This document shows, piece by piece, positions 8,060 through 15,822 of a DNA stretch of 64,000 nt. Position 1 is the first letter of the stretch, and every line of letters starts with the position of its first letter. Where the stretch lies: contig CAVWFT010000003.1 of the NCBI GenBank assembly GCA_963754445.1, positions 62,001 through 126,000 of the forward strand. The letters are read 5' to 3'. The DNA is from Bog-473 sp963754445. GTDB lineage: Bacteria > Actinomycetota > Acidimicrobiia > Acidimicrobiales > RAAP-2. A program made the translations under genes and the position numbers. The notes beneath the pieces were generated by a model. It saw only the letters and a list, made by a program, of their open reading frames with translations. It ran no database searches and was not told the DNA's origin.

Positions 8060-8827
8060 CTACGCCCCGGCCAGCAGCACGGCACCGTCGTGCACGGCTG
8101 CATTGACCAACGAATTCACGTACCCGGGGAGCACGGTGATGCTGGCCCCCACCAGGAGGAAGCTCAACATGATCTGGAACGGGAAGCCGAGCCAGAAGAC
8201 GTTCATCTGCGGAATGGCCTTTGACACCATGCCGAGGACGACCTGCGCCGCGAAGAGGACGATGATGACCGGGGCCGCGATCTCGACGGCGGCGACGAAG
8301 AACGTCGAAACCGCCGCCGTGACCATCTGGGCGATCTCTCCCGACGAGGACAGCGTGAGACCGACCGAGTTGAACGAGCGCAAGAACCCGTCGACGATGA
8401 GCAGTTCACCATTGCCGGCGAAGAGGAGGACGACGGCGATCTGCTCGTAGAACTGGCCGAGCATCGGAGTCTGGTTGGTCGAGAGAGGGTCCACCGCCGG
8501 CGGGAGCACCACGCCGCCGAACAGGTCGGCCAGGGAACCGGCCGCCGTGACGGCGCTCAGCATGACCTGGACCAAGAAGCCGAGAGCAGCCCCCGTGAGC
8601 ACCTGGACCAGGACGGCACCGATCAGCGTCGGCGTGCTCAGGGGCACGTTGCTCCCGGCGACGTGCGGAGCCGCCACCAGGGCCAGGCTCATGGCCAGTC
8701 CGATGGTGACGATCGTCGGCATGACGGACCGGTTGCCGAACGGCGGGACGATCATGAGCCACGCCAATGCCCGGACGAGGGCGAGGACGAACCCCACCAA
8801 GAGGGGCGCGCTGATGTCGACCACCAC
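8060..8827 (-). CDS. fliR: Flagellar export gate protein FliR
   Basis: A 255-residue hydrophobic protein with about six membrane segments. Typical FliR features are the early P-x-F/N-R segment (VPPFGNRSVMPTI), the central GEIAQMV region and the near-C-terminal PQMNVFWLGFPFQI motif. With FliP and FliQ it forms the export channel core. The start is one of two adjacent GTG codons (8827 or 8824), directly after fliQ. Confidence 0.93.
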   Translation of the reverse strand: MVVDISAPLLVGFVLALVRALAWLMIVPPFGNRSVMPTIVTIGLAMSLALVAAPHVAGSNVPLSTPTLIGAVLVQVLTGAALGFLVQVMLSAVTAAGSLADLFGGVVLPPAVDPLSTNQTPMLGQFYEQIAVVLLFAGNGELLIVDGFLRSFNSVGLTLSSSGEIAQMVTAAVSTFFVAAVEIAAPVIIVLFAAQVVLGMVSKAIPQMNVFWLGFPFQIMLSFLLVGASITVLPGYVNSLVNAAVHDGAVLLAGA

Positions 8828-8833
8828 GGTCGA

Positions 8834-9106
8834 TCACCCGGCGAGCAGTTGAGGGATCTGGCTGAACAGCGTGTCGACGAAGCTGATGAGGGTGTTGAGC
8901 ATCCAGTGCCCGGTGAAGAGGAGGACGAGGGAGACGGCCGCCAGCTTGGGCACGAAGGTCAGGGTGAATTCCTGGATCTGAGTCACCGACTGGAACATGG
9001 AGATGAGCAGGCCGACGGCCAGGCTGACACCGAGGATCGGCGCCACCAGTTTGAAGGTGGTGAACATGGCCTCGACGGCCAAGTGGATGACCTCGGCCTC
9101 GCTCAA
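8834..9106 (-). CDS. fliQ: Flagellar export gate protein FliQ
   Basis: A 90-residue protein with two membrane segments (around APILGVSLAVGLLISMF and AAVSLVLLFTGHWML), matching the usual FliQ length of about 89. The start chosen is TTG at 9106, giving the typical N-terminus MSEAEVIHLAVEAMF and a TTGA overlap with the fliP stop. A longer frame to 9145 would overlap fliP by more than 40 bases and add residues not usual for FliQ. It is part of the FliPQR channel. Confidence 0.9.
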   Translation of the reverse strand: MSEAEVIHLAVEAMFTTFKLVAPILGVSLAVGLLISMFQSVTQIQEFTLTFVPKLAAVSLVLLFTGHWMLNTLISFVDTLFSQIPQLLAG

Positions 9107-9792
9107 TGGAAGCTCGTCAGCAGAGAATGGGCGATCAGCGTCCATCCGTCGATCATCACGAACAACAGGATCTTGAACGGAAGTGAGACCAAGGTGGGTG
9201 GCAGCATCATCATGCCCATGGACATCAAGGTGGCCGAGACCACCAGATCGATGATGAGGAACGGCACGAAGATGACGAAGCCGATGATGAACGCACTCTG
9301 AAGCTGCGAGAGCACGAAGGCGGGAATGACCGCGATGATCGACACGTCCTCTGGCTTCTTGGGGTTCTCGTGCGCGGCACCCGCCATCAACTCCAGCTCG
9401 CTCGAGTCGGTCTGCTTCAGCATCCAGGTCTTGAGCGGCACCTCGGCCCGGTTCACCGCCTGGGTGGTGTTGATCTTCCCGTTCATGTAGGGCTGCAGGG
9501 CCACGTGGTTCATGGCGTTGAGGGTGGGGGCCATGATGAACAGGCTGAGGAACAGGGCCAACCCGGCGATGACCTGGTTGGGCGGGATCGTCTGGAGACC
9601 CAGTGCGTTACGGGTCAGGCTCAGCACCACGACGATCCGGGTGAACCCGGTCAGCATGATGATGGCGGCCGGGGCGATGGCCAGCAGCGCAATGGCCAGG
9701 ATGATGAGGACGCTGTCCGACGGCTTGGACAGCGATCCCTTGAAGTTGATGTTGACTGACGAACCTGTCGTCGTCAGGAGCGTGTGGATCAT
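9103..9792 (-). CDS. fliP: Flagellar export gate protein FliP
   Basis: A 229-residue protein with four membrane segments. Family landmarks are TGFTRIVVVLSLTRNALGLQ, PPNQVIAGLALFLSLFIM, the segment AVIPAFVLSQLQSAFIIGF and the C-terminal MSMGMMMLPP. FliP forms most of the export channel with FliQ and FliR. The N-terminus is short and no clear cleavable signal is visible. The ATG overlaps the fliO stop as ATGA. Confidence 0.95.
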   Translation of the reverse strand: MIHTLLTTTGSSVNINFKGSLSKPSDSVLIILAIALLAIAPAAIIMLTGFTRIVVVLSLTRNALGLQTIPPNQVIAGLALFLSLFIMAPTLNAMNHVALQPYMNGKINTTQAVNRAEVPLKTWMLKQTDSSELELMAGAAHENPKKPEDVSIIAVIPAFVLSQLQSAFIIGFVIFVPFLIIDLVVSATLMSMGMMMLPPTLVSLPFKILLFVMIDGWTLIAHSLLTSFH

Positions 9793-10361
9793 CGACGCAC
9801 CGTGCGCTCACGCAGCCGGTCGAGGCGCTGGTTCCACGAGAAGACGGCCGTGGCCGATGTTCCCGAGGTGCCGGCCGACGTGTTGGACGATGTCGACGAC
9901 ATCGGCTCCGCCGCCAGGGCCGACGTGGTGGAGGTCGGCGACGAGGTCGACGACGAGGACGAGGGTACCGACTCGCTCGAAACCGGCTCCAGCTCGAGCA
10001 CCTCACCCGTACCGGGTGCGATGCCGTACGCCGCCGGGTCGAGCTCGCCCAGCGTCGTGATGTTCTGCGGCGTCACCCCGAGCAGGAGGACCCGGTCGTC
10101 GGTGCGCACCGTGACGAGCGTCTGACCCTTGCCGATCGACTGGCGGGCCAGGACGTCGATCTGGCGTCGGGCGGCCCGGGCCCCGTGGCTCCGGCTTCCG
10201 GGCAAGCCCCTCTTGCGGACGATCTGCGCCAGGACCCACAGGACCATGAGCACGACGAAGAGAGAGACGAGCAGGCGTCCCAACAGGCCGAACATGGACA
10301 CGTGCGCGTCCGTGTTCGAGACTGCGGCCGTCGCCGCCAACACTCCGTGGGATGGAAGCAC
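9789..10361 (-). CDS. fliO: Flagellar export assembly protein FliO
   Basis: A 190-residue single-pass membrane protein. One transmembrane segment (MFGLLGRLLVSLFVVLMVLW) is followed by a basic stretch and the FliO domain (IDVLARQSIGKGQTLVTVRTDDRVLLLGVTPQNI). The C-terminal third is a Ser/Thr-rich low-complexity tail, longer than in most FliO. FliO helps FliP assemble. GTG at 10361 was chosen because it lies just after the fliN stop and has a GAGGG ribosome site; longer frames overlap fliN. Confidence 0.85.
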   Translation of the reverse strand: MLPSHGVLAATAAVSNTDAHVSMFGLLGRLLVSLFVVLMVLWVLAQIVRKRGLPGSRSHGARAARRQIDVLARQSIGKGQTLVTVRTDDRVLLLGVTPQNITTLGELDPAAYGIAPGTGEVLELEPVSSESVPSSSSSTSSPTSTTSALAAEPMSSTSSNTSAGTSGTSATAVFSWNQRLDRLRERTVRR

Positions 10362-10368
10362 GTGGCCC

Positions 10369-10791
10369 TCAGTGACGAGCGGGCTGGCCGTCGGACAGGA
10401 CGATGTCGAGGATGCGGACGCCAAACTCGTCGTCGAGCACCACCACTTCGCCCCGGGCCAACAGGTTGTCGTTGATCAGCACGTCGACCGGGCTCCCGGC
10501 GGCACGATCGAGCTCGATCACGCTGCCCGTCTGCAGGGCCAGCAGGTCCCGCAGCAGCATTTTCGTACGTCCGAGTTCGACGGTGACGGTCATCTCGACG
10601 CCGTGAAGGAGGTCGAGTGAGCGCTCCCCCGCCGTCCCCAGCCCCATTCCGGCGAACGCGGCGGATTGGGCGGGAGCTGCGGTCGGCGGCGCAGCCGCGG
10701 GCGGGGGCATGGCCGTGGCAACGCCACCACCCTCCGGCGCAGCTCCGGCCGACTCCCCCTCGGGACCCGTCATCGGTGCGGTGTCAGTCAT
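10369..10791 (-). CDS. fliN: Flagellar switch protein FliN
   Basis: A 140-residue C-ring protein. A Pro/Ala/Gly-rich N-terminal half leads to a C-terminal SpoA domain (LLHGVEMTVTVELGRT to FGVRILDIVLS). It lacks the CheC-like phosphatase domains of the FliY variant, so CheY-P dephosphorylation must rely on the CheX proteins of the che operon. The ATG follows the fliM stop without a gap. Confidence 0.92.
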   Translation of the reverse strand: MTDTAPMTGPEGESAGAAPEGGGVATAMPPPAAAPPTAAPAQSAAFAGMGLGTAGERSLDLLHGVEMTVTVELGRTKMLLRDLLALQTGSVIELDRAAGSPVDVLINDNLLARGEVVVLDDEFGVRILDIVLSDGQPARH

Positions 10792-11768
10792 TTACTGCTT
10801 CTCCCCGTGGTCGACGACGACACAGGCGAGCCGTTTGCCGCTGGTCGTCGGGAGGACGTCTAAGTGGTGTTGGTCTCCGACCACGAGGGCGAGGGCTTCC
10901 CCCTGGTCGTACGGCAGCCCGACGACGTCGCCCACCGCGAGGTGGAGGAAGTCGGCCGGGGTCAGCGTGGTCGCCGGGAAGAGGACCCGGATGTCGACCG
11001 GTGTTTCGAGCAGGCGCCGGTAGACGGCGTTGGCGTCACCGATGCCGGCCGGCAGCTCCTCTTCCTGGTTCTGTGCCGCCAGTGTCTCCACCAGTGGCTG
11101 CACGATGCTGTAGGGGAAGCACAGCTCGAAGGCGAAGCGGGCGTCCTCGTGGAGTTCGAGGACGAGGGGAACCAGCAGCGTCATGTCGGTAGGCCGGAGG
11201 GGCGGCAGGAATTGGGCACTGGCCACCTGCATCGGTGCACCGATCTGGAGCGCCATCACCGGGGCCAGCACGGCGGGCAACTCGCTGAACAGGGTGTCGG
11301 CCACGTCGCCCACCAGCCGCTGTTCGATCTCGGTGAGCGCCCGCTCCATCATGTAACGACCCTTTCCGGAGCCGCCCATGCGGAGCTCGACGACCGTCAT
11401 GGCCAACGTCAGCGGCACGTGCAGCACCAGCCGACCCTGGAGGGGAGGCATGGTGGCGGCGAACAGACACGTGGGCTCGGGCAAGGTCCCCGAGTAGTCG
11501 CCCCACGTGTGCTGTTCGAACTCGCCGAGGGTCAGCGTGACTGGTGTGCGCAAGCCGTTCGTCAACAAGCCGCTCGCCCGATGGGCCAGCGTCTCGAAGA
11601 GGACCTGAAGGCCGCGGATGTGGTTGCGGTCGAGCGACTTGGGGAGACGGAAGTCGTGGACTTTGACGGAGGCGCGTTGCTTGGGGGCGCGCCCTCCTCG
11701 TCCACGACAACCGGCCGCTCTTCCGCAACCGCAACCGCATCCTGTACCGCCAGGTCCTCCATGGTCAC
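10792..11768 (-). CDS. fliM: Flagellar switch protein FliM, apparent frameshift near the N-terminus
   Basis: The FliM body is clear: KVHDFRLPKSLDRNHIRGL, the middle domain with ELRMGGSGKGRYMM, and a C-terminal SpoA domain. It is not in one frame with a start. A GTG at 11768 overlaps the flgE stop as GTGA and opens MTMEDLAVQDAVAVAEERP, but that frame stops at 11562. The FliM frame is open upstream yet has no start codon before TTG 11568, which would remove conserved sequence. One extra base in the G5 run at 11683-11687 (C5 on the coding strand) would join the frames as GAPPKQRASVKVHDF. It may be an assembly error, a real lesion or recoding. The N-terminus also lacks the EIDALL CheY-binding motif. 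Confidence 0.85.
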
Positions 11769-13069
11769 GCCATCTGGACCAGCGACTGCGTCACTGTCGA
11801 GTCCGTGTTGACGACCTTGGTGTTGGCTTGGTAGGCCTCCTGGGCCACGACCAGGTCAGTGAGCTGGCCGGCCAGGTTGACGTTGGACGACTCGAGCGAG
11901 CCACCGACGAGCGTGCCCCGACCGCCCGTGCCGGGGGCGCCGATCTCGGGCTGCCCCGAGTTGGCCGTCGTCACGAAGTCGAGGTTCCCGACCGAGTCGA
12001 GTCCGCCCGGGTTGGCGAAGTTGGCCAGCGCCAGCTGGGCGATGGTGGCCGTGGCGCCGTTCGAGAACGAGCCCACGATGGTGCCGTTCGTGTTGATGGA
12101 CCACGAGGTGAGCGTCCCGGCTGCGGCGCCGTCCTGATTGACCGCCTCGGCCGTGGAGCCGCCGGCGAACTGGGTGAACGACGTCGCCTCTCCCGGGGGC
12201 GGGAAGTCGATGTTCCAGGTGTCGCCCGTCGGGAATGTGAAGCCCGAAGGCATGGAGCCGACCGGCAACGAGAAGGAACCGTTCGAGTTGGCGGTCACCC
12301 CGGTGATCGACGCCACCTGACCCGAGGTCGGGTCGAAGGTGACCGTCGGTGGGGTGGTCCAGAGGTTCTGGGACGTGCCGGCGGCGTCGGTCACCGTGCC
12401 CTGCACCGTCCAGGCGTTGGCGGTCCCCGGCACCTGGGTGAACGTGAGGGTCACCGGGATGGCGTTGCCCAACGAGTCGTAAGCGCTCACGGTCGCCGTG
12501 GTCGGCGTAGCGGCGCCGGTGCCGCCCCAGGCCGGCAGGTTGCCGCCCATCGTGATCTCTGTCGTGGCCTTGGCCGGCACGACCTGACCCGTCGGGATGG
12601 TGATCGCGCCGATCGGGGCGTTGGTGTCGATCTGCCCGTTGACGGCCTGCCAACCCTGGACCAGACCACCGGTCGGGGTGTCGAGGTTGCCGTTGGCGTC
12701 GGTGGAGAGCTGGCCGTTGCGGGTGAACACCTGCTGGCCGCCCTGCTCGGCGACGAGGAAACCGCTCCCGCTGATGGCGACGTCGTTGGGCTGGTCGGTC
12801 TGCTGCAGCACACCGTCAGTGAGGTCGCTCGAGATACCGCCCACGCGCACACCGGACCCGACGGCCAGCGGGTTGATGCCCGCACCACTGCCGGCGGCCG
12901 AAGGCGGCGCCGTCGCCCCCTGGATCTGCTCCGACAAGAGATCGACGAAGTCGACGTCCTGCTGCTTGTAGCCGTCGGTGTTGACGTTGGCGATGTTGTT
13001 GCCAATCGTGTCGAGATACGTCTGCGTCGCGTTGATCCCCGACACAGCAGCAAGAAGTGCTTGATCCAT
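11765..13069 (-). CDS. flgE: Flagellar hook protein FlgE
   Basis: A 434-residue secreted hook subunit. The N-terminal bb_rod motif is ALLAAVSGINATQTYLDTIGNNIANVNTDGYK, the central part is a variable D2-like region, and the C-terminus is SSNVNLAGQLTDLVVAQEAYQANTKVVNTDS, the classic FlgE/F/G ending. Only one such protein is present, so rod-type FlgF/FlgG genes are absent from the window. An AGGAGG ribosome site lies about 10 bases before the ATG. It is followed by fliM with a GTGA overlap. Confidence 0.93.
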   Translation of the reverse strand: MDQALLAAVSGINATQTYLDTIGNNIANVNTDGYKQQDVDFVDLLSEQIQGATAPPSAAGSGAGINPLAVGSGVRVGGISSDLTDGVLQQTDQPNDVAISGSGFLVAEQGGQQVFTRNGQLSTDANGNLDTPTGGLVQGWQAVNGQIDTNAPIGAITIPTGQVVPAKATTEITMGGNLPAWGGTGAATPTTATVSAYDSLGNAIPVTLTFTQVPGTANAWTVQGTVTDAAGTSQNLWTTPPTVTFDPTSGQVASITGVTANSNGSFSLPVGSMPSGFTFPTGDTWNIDFPPPGEATSFTQFAGGSTAEAVNQDGAAAGTLTSWSINTNGTIVGSFSNGATATIAQLALANFANPGGLDSVGNLDFVTTANSGQPEIGAPGTGGRGTLVGGSLESSNVNLAGQLTDLVVAQEAYQANTKVVNTDSTVTQSLVQMA

Positions 13070-13094
13070 CTTTCGGTTCCCTCCTGGTAGGTAA

Positions 13095-13175
13095 TGCGGT
13101 CTTGTCGAATGTGAAGAAAGTGAAGTCGTGAAGTCGTGAAGTCGTGACGTTGACGTCGTGAACTCGTGATGTCGT
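13095..13175. repeat. Short tandem repeat between flgD and flgE
   Basis: Several imperfect copies of an 8-bp GTCGTGAA unit fill most of the 109-base gap between flgE and flgD. No gene is present. It may be a slippage-prone spacer; no promoter motif was recognised. Confidence 0.5.
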
Positions 13176-13178
13176 GCG

Positions 13179-13619
13179 TCAGCTCCCGACGGTGCCCACC
13201 GTCTGCACGTCGCTGAGTGGCACCGACGTGCCGTTCACGTTGAGCGTCGGGCCGCCAGAGGTGTCGAGGGATACACCTTTGACGACGCCGGTGACGGTGG
13301 TCCCGTCCGAAAGCGTGGCGCTGACCGTCTGACCGATCATCGATGTCGAGGCCTGCTGCTGCTGGGAGGAGGCCTCGGCCGCCACCGACGTTTGGAGCTG
13401 GGTCATGGTCTCGACTTCGGTCAGCTGTGCCGTCTGTGACAGGAACTGCGTACCCGAAGTCGGGTTGAGGGGGTCTTGGTACTTGAGCTGGGCGACCAGC
13501 AGGTTCAAGAAGGTGTTGGGGTCCTCCAGGCTCTGCAGCGGGTTCGTGGAACCGGCCGCCGAGGAGGTCTGACCGGTGGAGCCGGCGCCGCTGTTCGAGT
13601 TGACGTGGGCGATGGTCAT
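13179..13619 (-). CDS. flgD: Hook-cap assembly protein FlgD
   Basis: A 146-residue secreted scaffold for hook polymerisation. The conserved FlgD segment is FLNLLVAQLKYQDPLNPTSGTQFLSQTAQLTEVETM, followed by a short C-terminal part (MIGQTVSATLSDGTTVTGVVKGV) that resembles a single small beta domain, typical of short Gram-positive FlgD. The ATG at 13619 overlaps the stop of a preceding Thr-rich small open frame. It lies between flgC and flgE. Confidence 0.92.
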   Translation of the reverse strand: MTIAHVNSNSGAGSTGQTSSAAGSTNPLQSLEDPNTFLNLLVAQLKYQDPLNPTSGTQFLSQTAQLTEVETMTQLQTSVAAEASSQQQQASTSMIGQTVSATLSDGTTVTGVVKGVSLDTSGGPTLNVNGTSVPLSDVQTVGTVGS

Positions 13620-13717
13620 GGTCGGAGCTCCTGGTGCGGCGAGTCGGTGATGGGATCGGACACGTGCGAGAACGAAGTCGTGGTCGTGGACGTGGTCGTG
13701 GTCGTTGTCGTGGTCAT
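13616..13717 (-). CDS. Possible Thr-rich leader ORF before flgD
   Basis: A 33-codon open frame starts with ATG at 13717, begins with about twelve Thr/Ser codons (ACC ACG repeats), then SFSHVSDPITDSPHQELRP, and ends with a TGA that overlaps the flgD ATG. It fills the whole gap between flgC and flgD and uses the same stop-start overlap as real gene pairs here. No clear ribosome site precedes it and it matches no family known to me. It may be a coupling or leader peptide or a chance frame in repeat DNA. Confidence 0.3.
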   Translation of the reverse strand: MTTTTTTTTSTTTTSFSHVSDPITDSPHQELRP

Positions 13718-13722
13718 GGCGC

Positions 13723-14130
13723 TCACGTCCCGAGAGTCAGAGCGGACTGGTACGCGGTCTTCGCCTGGTTCACGACCGAGACGTTGGCTTGATAACTCGT
13801 TTGCGCCATCACCAGGTTGACCATCTGCTGGCCCAGGTTGACGGTGGCGACGCGGATCATGCCCTGCGAGTCGGCGTTCGGGTTGCCCGGGTCGTAGACC
13901 TCTTGGCCCACGTTGGAGCCGAGCTGGACCGAGGTCGCCACTCCCTGACCCGCCCCCTTGGGCTCACCCGAAGGCACCGGGACGGCGTCGACATACTGCG
14001 TCTGGTAGGTGCCCTCGCTCGTCGGTCCCGAGTCGTCGGCGTTGGCGATGTTGCCGCCGGTGGCGTCAATCCATTCCTGGGCCGCGTCGATGCCCGAGGT
14101 GGCGATGGGAAGGGCTCCGAAGAGGCTCAC
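13723..14130 (-). CDS. flgC: Flagellar rod protein FlgC
   Basis: A 135-residue proximal rod subunit. The N-terminus LFGALPIATSGIDAAQEWIDATGGNIANADD and the C-terminus VNLGQQMVNLVMAQTSYQANVSVVNQAKT are the two halves of the rod coiled coil, and YDPGNPNADSQGMI replaces the common DPxHPxAD.xG segment. GTG at 14130 overlaps the flgB stop as GTGA, which fixes the start against a much longer open frame upstream. Confidence 0.92.
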   Translation of the reverse strand: MSLFGALPIATSGIDAAQEWIDATGGNIANADDSGPTSEGTYQTQYVDAVPVPSGEPKGAGQGVATSVQLGSNVGQEVYDPGNPNADSQGMIRVATVNLGQQMVNLVMAQTSYQANVSVVNQAKTAYQSALTLGT

Positions 14131-14474
14131 GAGAAGCTCCCGCCGGCCGCGCCCTGGACGAGCCGGAACTGTGCGTTGAGCAGTTCGACCAGGCTCTGGT
14201 ACTGCATGGTCTCCTGCGTGGCCGACGTCATCTCCGTCGGCAGGTCGACGTTGTTGCCGTTGGTGCTGGCGGCCCGGGTCGAGTTGGCGACGACCGACTG
14301 CGCCGTGCCGCCGCTCGGCGATTCCATGGCGGACTGCAGGCTCTGCTCGAAGTTGACGTCTTGCGCCGTGTAGTTGGGCGTCTCGTCGTTGGCGATGTTG
14401 TTCGCCGTGGTCTGCTGCTGGAGCGAGACCCCGTCGACTGCGAACTGCAGGACGCCCATGATGCCGTCGGACAC
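14127..14474 (-). CDS. flgB: Flagellar rod protein FlgB
   Basis: A 115-residue proximal rod subunit. The motif SLQQQTTANNIANDETPNYTAQDVNFEQ is diagnostic, and the C-terminal helix reads QYQSLVELLNAQFRLV. It is the first gene of a run of eleven flagellar genes to flhB. The start is GTG at 14474 behind a purine-rich ribosome site (AAGGGGGAGATC). The sigma-28-type promoter and a structured leader lie directly upstream. Confidence 0.92.
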   Translation of the reverse strand: MSDGIMGVLQFAVDGVSLQQQTTANNIANDETPNYTAQDVNFEQSLQSAMESPSGGTAQSVVANSTRAASTNGNNVDLPTEMTSATQETMQYQSLVELLNAQFRLVQGAAGGSFS

Positions 14475-14585
14475 GATCTCCCCCTTCGGATGTCACTCGG
14501 AGCCGGGCACGCATGGCGCGCCTCGACCTCTTCCTCGAGCCCATCCTGGGCGATTCATGCCGGCATTCCCTGCCTGGCACTGGAG
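14475..14585 (-). promoter_or_regulatory. flgB leader with two GGA-loop hairpins (probable CsrA sites)
   Basis: Two short hairpins can be drawn in the RNA. GGCA-GGGAA-TGCC lies at 14562-14574 and GCCCA-GGA-TGGGC at 14539-14551; both expose GGA in the loop, the form bound by CsrA. A further GGA lies in the ribosome site. The same two elements recur in the fliE leader although the sequence between them differs, which argues for selection on the hairpins. CsrA binding is inference. Confidence 0.55.
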
Positions 14586-14613
14586 CTATCGGCCTATGCC
14601 GGGGTCACCTTTA
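14586..14613 (-). promoter_or_regulatory. Sigma-28-type promoter of the flgB operon
   Basis: On the minus strand it reads TAAA - 16 bases - GCCGATAG. The -35 TAAA includes the TAA stop codon of the sulfotransferase gene. Predicted start of transcription is near 14579, leaving a leader of about 105 bases. Confidence 0.75.
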
Positions 14614-15822
14614 GTGTTGGCCCGCCGCGCTGCACTGCATCGCCTCCGCCGCGGCGGCCTCCATCACCTCGGCCGAGGCGAGGAGGCCCCACCCCGACGA
14701 GCCGAGGTAGCCGGCCAGTCCGTCCAAGAAGTCTTTCTCGCTCCCGAATCGCTGCGGGACGTCGCCGTAACGACGCACCGCTCGGCGCTTCAAGGCACTA
14801 CCGAAGTTCTCGGTGCCGGCGCACAGTCCGTCCAGCGCGGATCGCTCGACGGCGACGACACAGGCCGGAGGCCCCCCGTCGTCGGGTGCCGGCGCGCCGA
14901 GCATGGCCGGTACGAAACCGTGCACGACGGCGCGGGCCCGCACCTCGTGACCGTCGACCACCCTGATCTCGAGCGTGCCGTCGTCGGTCCGGACGATCGG
15001 ACCTCCGCCGCTTCCCCACTCGTTGCCGACCAGGTCGTATCCCAGTTGCTTGAGCAGTTGGTTCATGGCGTCACGCACGGGGATGCCCAGTCGTTCGGGC
15101 GGGATGCGGGCTCCTCTCCCGATCGACTCGGCGTGGACGGCGCGTGTGTGCCAGATCTTGTAGTCGGCCGGACCCGAGGACTCGTGGGGCTGGGTGAAGG
15201 TGTCGACCGTCGACGTCGGGCTGTCGACGCCGAAAAGCTGCCAGACCTCTGCCATGGACGCGTCGGTCCCGGTCACCAGATCTTCGTAACGGAGGCGCAG
15301 GCACCGGCCGGGGTGAGCCTGCTCGAAGGCCAACATGGCCGCCGTGCGCTCGATCCAGTACCCGCAGACGGCCAGCACGGTGTTGTGCGGGCTCATCTGG
15401 GCATAGGACCCGAGGCCGAAGCTGTCGAGTCCCCACTCGGACGCCTCGAGCAGCGACGCCGTCACGTCCATGCAGTGCCGGTGGAGCAGGATGAAGCGGG
15501 CCTCGGGCCAGGCCTCGGCGAGCTGCTCGAGCTCAGCGACGTTGGAGAGCGATTTGTCGCACCACCGTTGCTTCCCGGCGGCTTCGAGGTGGGATGCCAT
15601 GAGGGTGTCGACCACGGCCCGGGCCCTTGGCAACACGGTGTCGGCGGCGAGACCGGCGGCGCGGGCTGAACCGGCGTAGGCGGAAACGAGGGTGGCGAGA
15701 TCGGTCTCGCCCGGACACGAGATCTGCTCGTGCGCGTCGATCAACCAGCGCAGCAACGTGGAGCCACTGCGGGCGTTGCAGGCCACGAACACGGGTCCCG
15801 AGACCGTCATCGACACCGTCAC
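14611..15822 (-). CDS. Sulfotransferase-family protein, last gene of the fliE operon
   Basis: About 400 residues. The N-terminal PAPS-binding P-loop type motif CNARSGSTLLRWLIDAH and the 3'-phosphate-binding region (ARFILLHRHCMDVTASLLEA) mark a PAPS-dependent sulfotransferase fold. The C-terminal 110 residues form an extra domain that I do not recognise. GTG at 15822 overlaps the fliK stop as GTGA; ATG at 15810 is the alternative. The stop codon forms part of the flgB promoter. Its place inside a flagellar operon suggests a modifying role, for example on a flagellar glycan or carrier-bound precursor, but the acceptor is unknown. Confidence 0.75.
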   Translation of the reverse strand: MTVSMTVSGPVFVACNARSGSTLLRWLIDAHEQISCPGETDLATLVSAYAGSARAAGLAADTVLPRARAVVDTLMASHLEAAGKQRWCDKSLSNVAELEQLAEAWPEARFILLHRHCMDVTASLLEASEWGLDSFGLGSYAQMSPHNTVLAVCGYWIERTAAMLAFEQAHPGRCLRLRYEDLVTGTDASMAEVWQLFGVDSPTSTVDTFTQPHESSGPADYKIWHTRAVHAESIGRGARIPPERLGIPVRDAMNQLLKQLGYDLVGNEWGSGGGPIVRTDDGTLEIRVVDGHEVRARAVVHGFVPAMLGAPAPDDGGPPACVVAVERSALDGLCAGTENFGSALKRRAVRRYGDVPQRFGSEKDFLDGLAGYLGSSGWGLLASAEVMEAAAAEAMQCSAAGQH

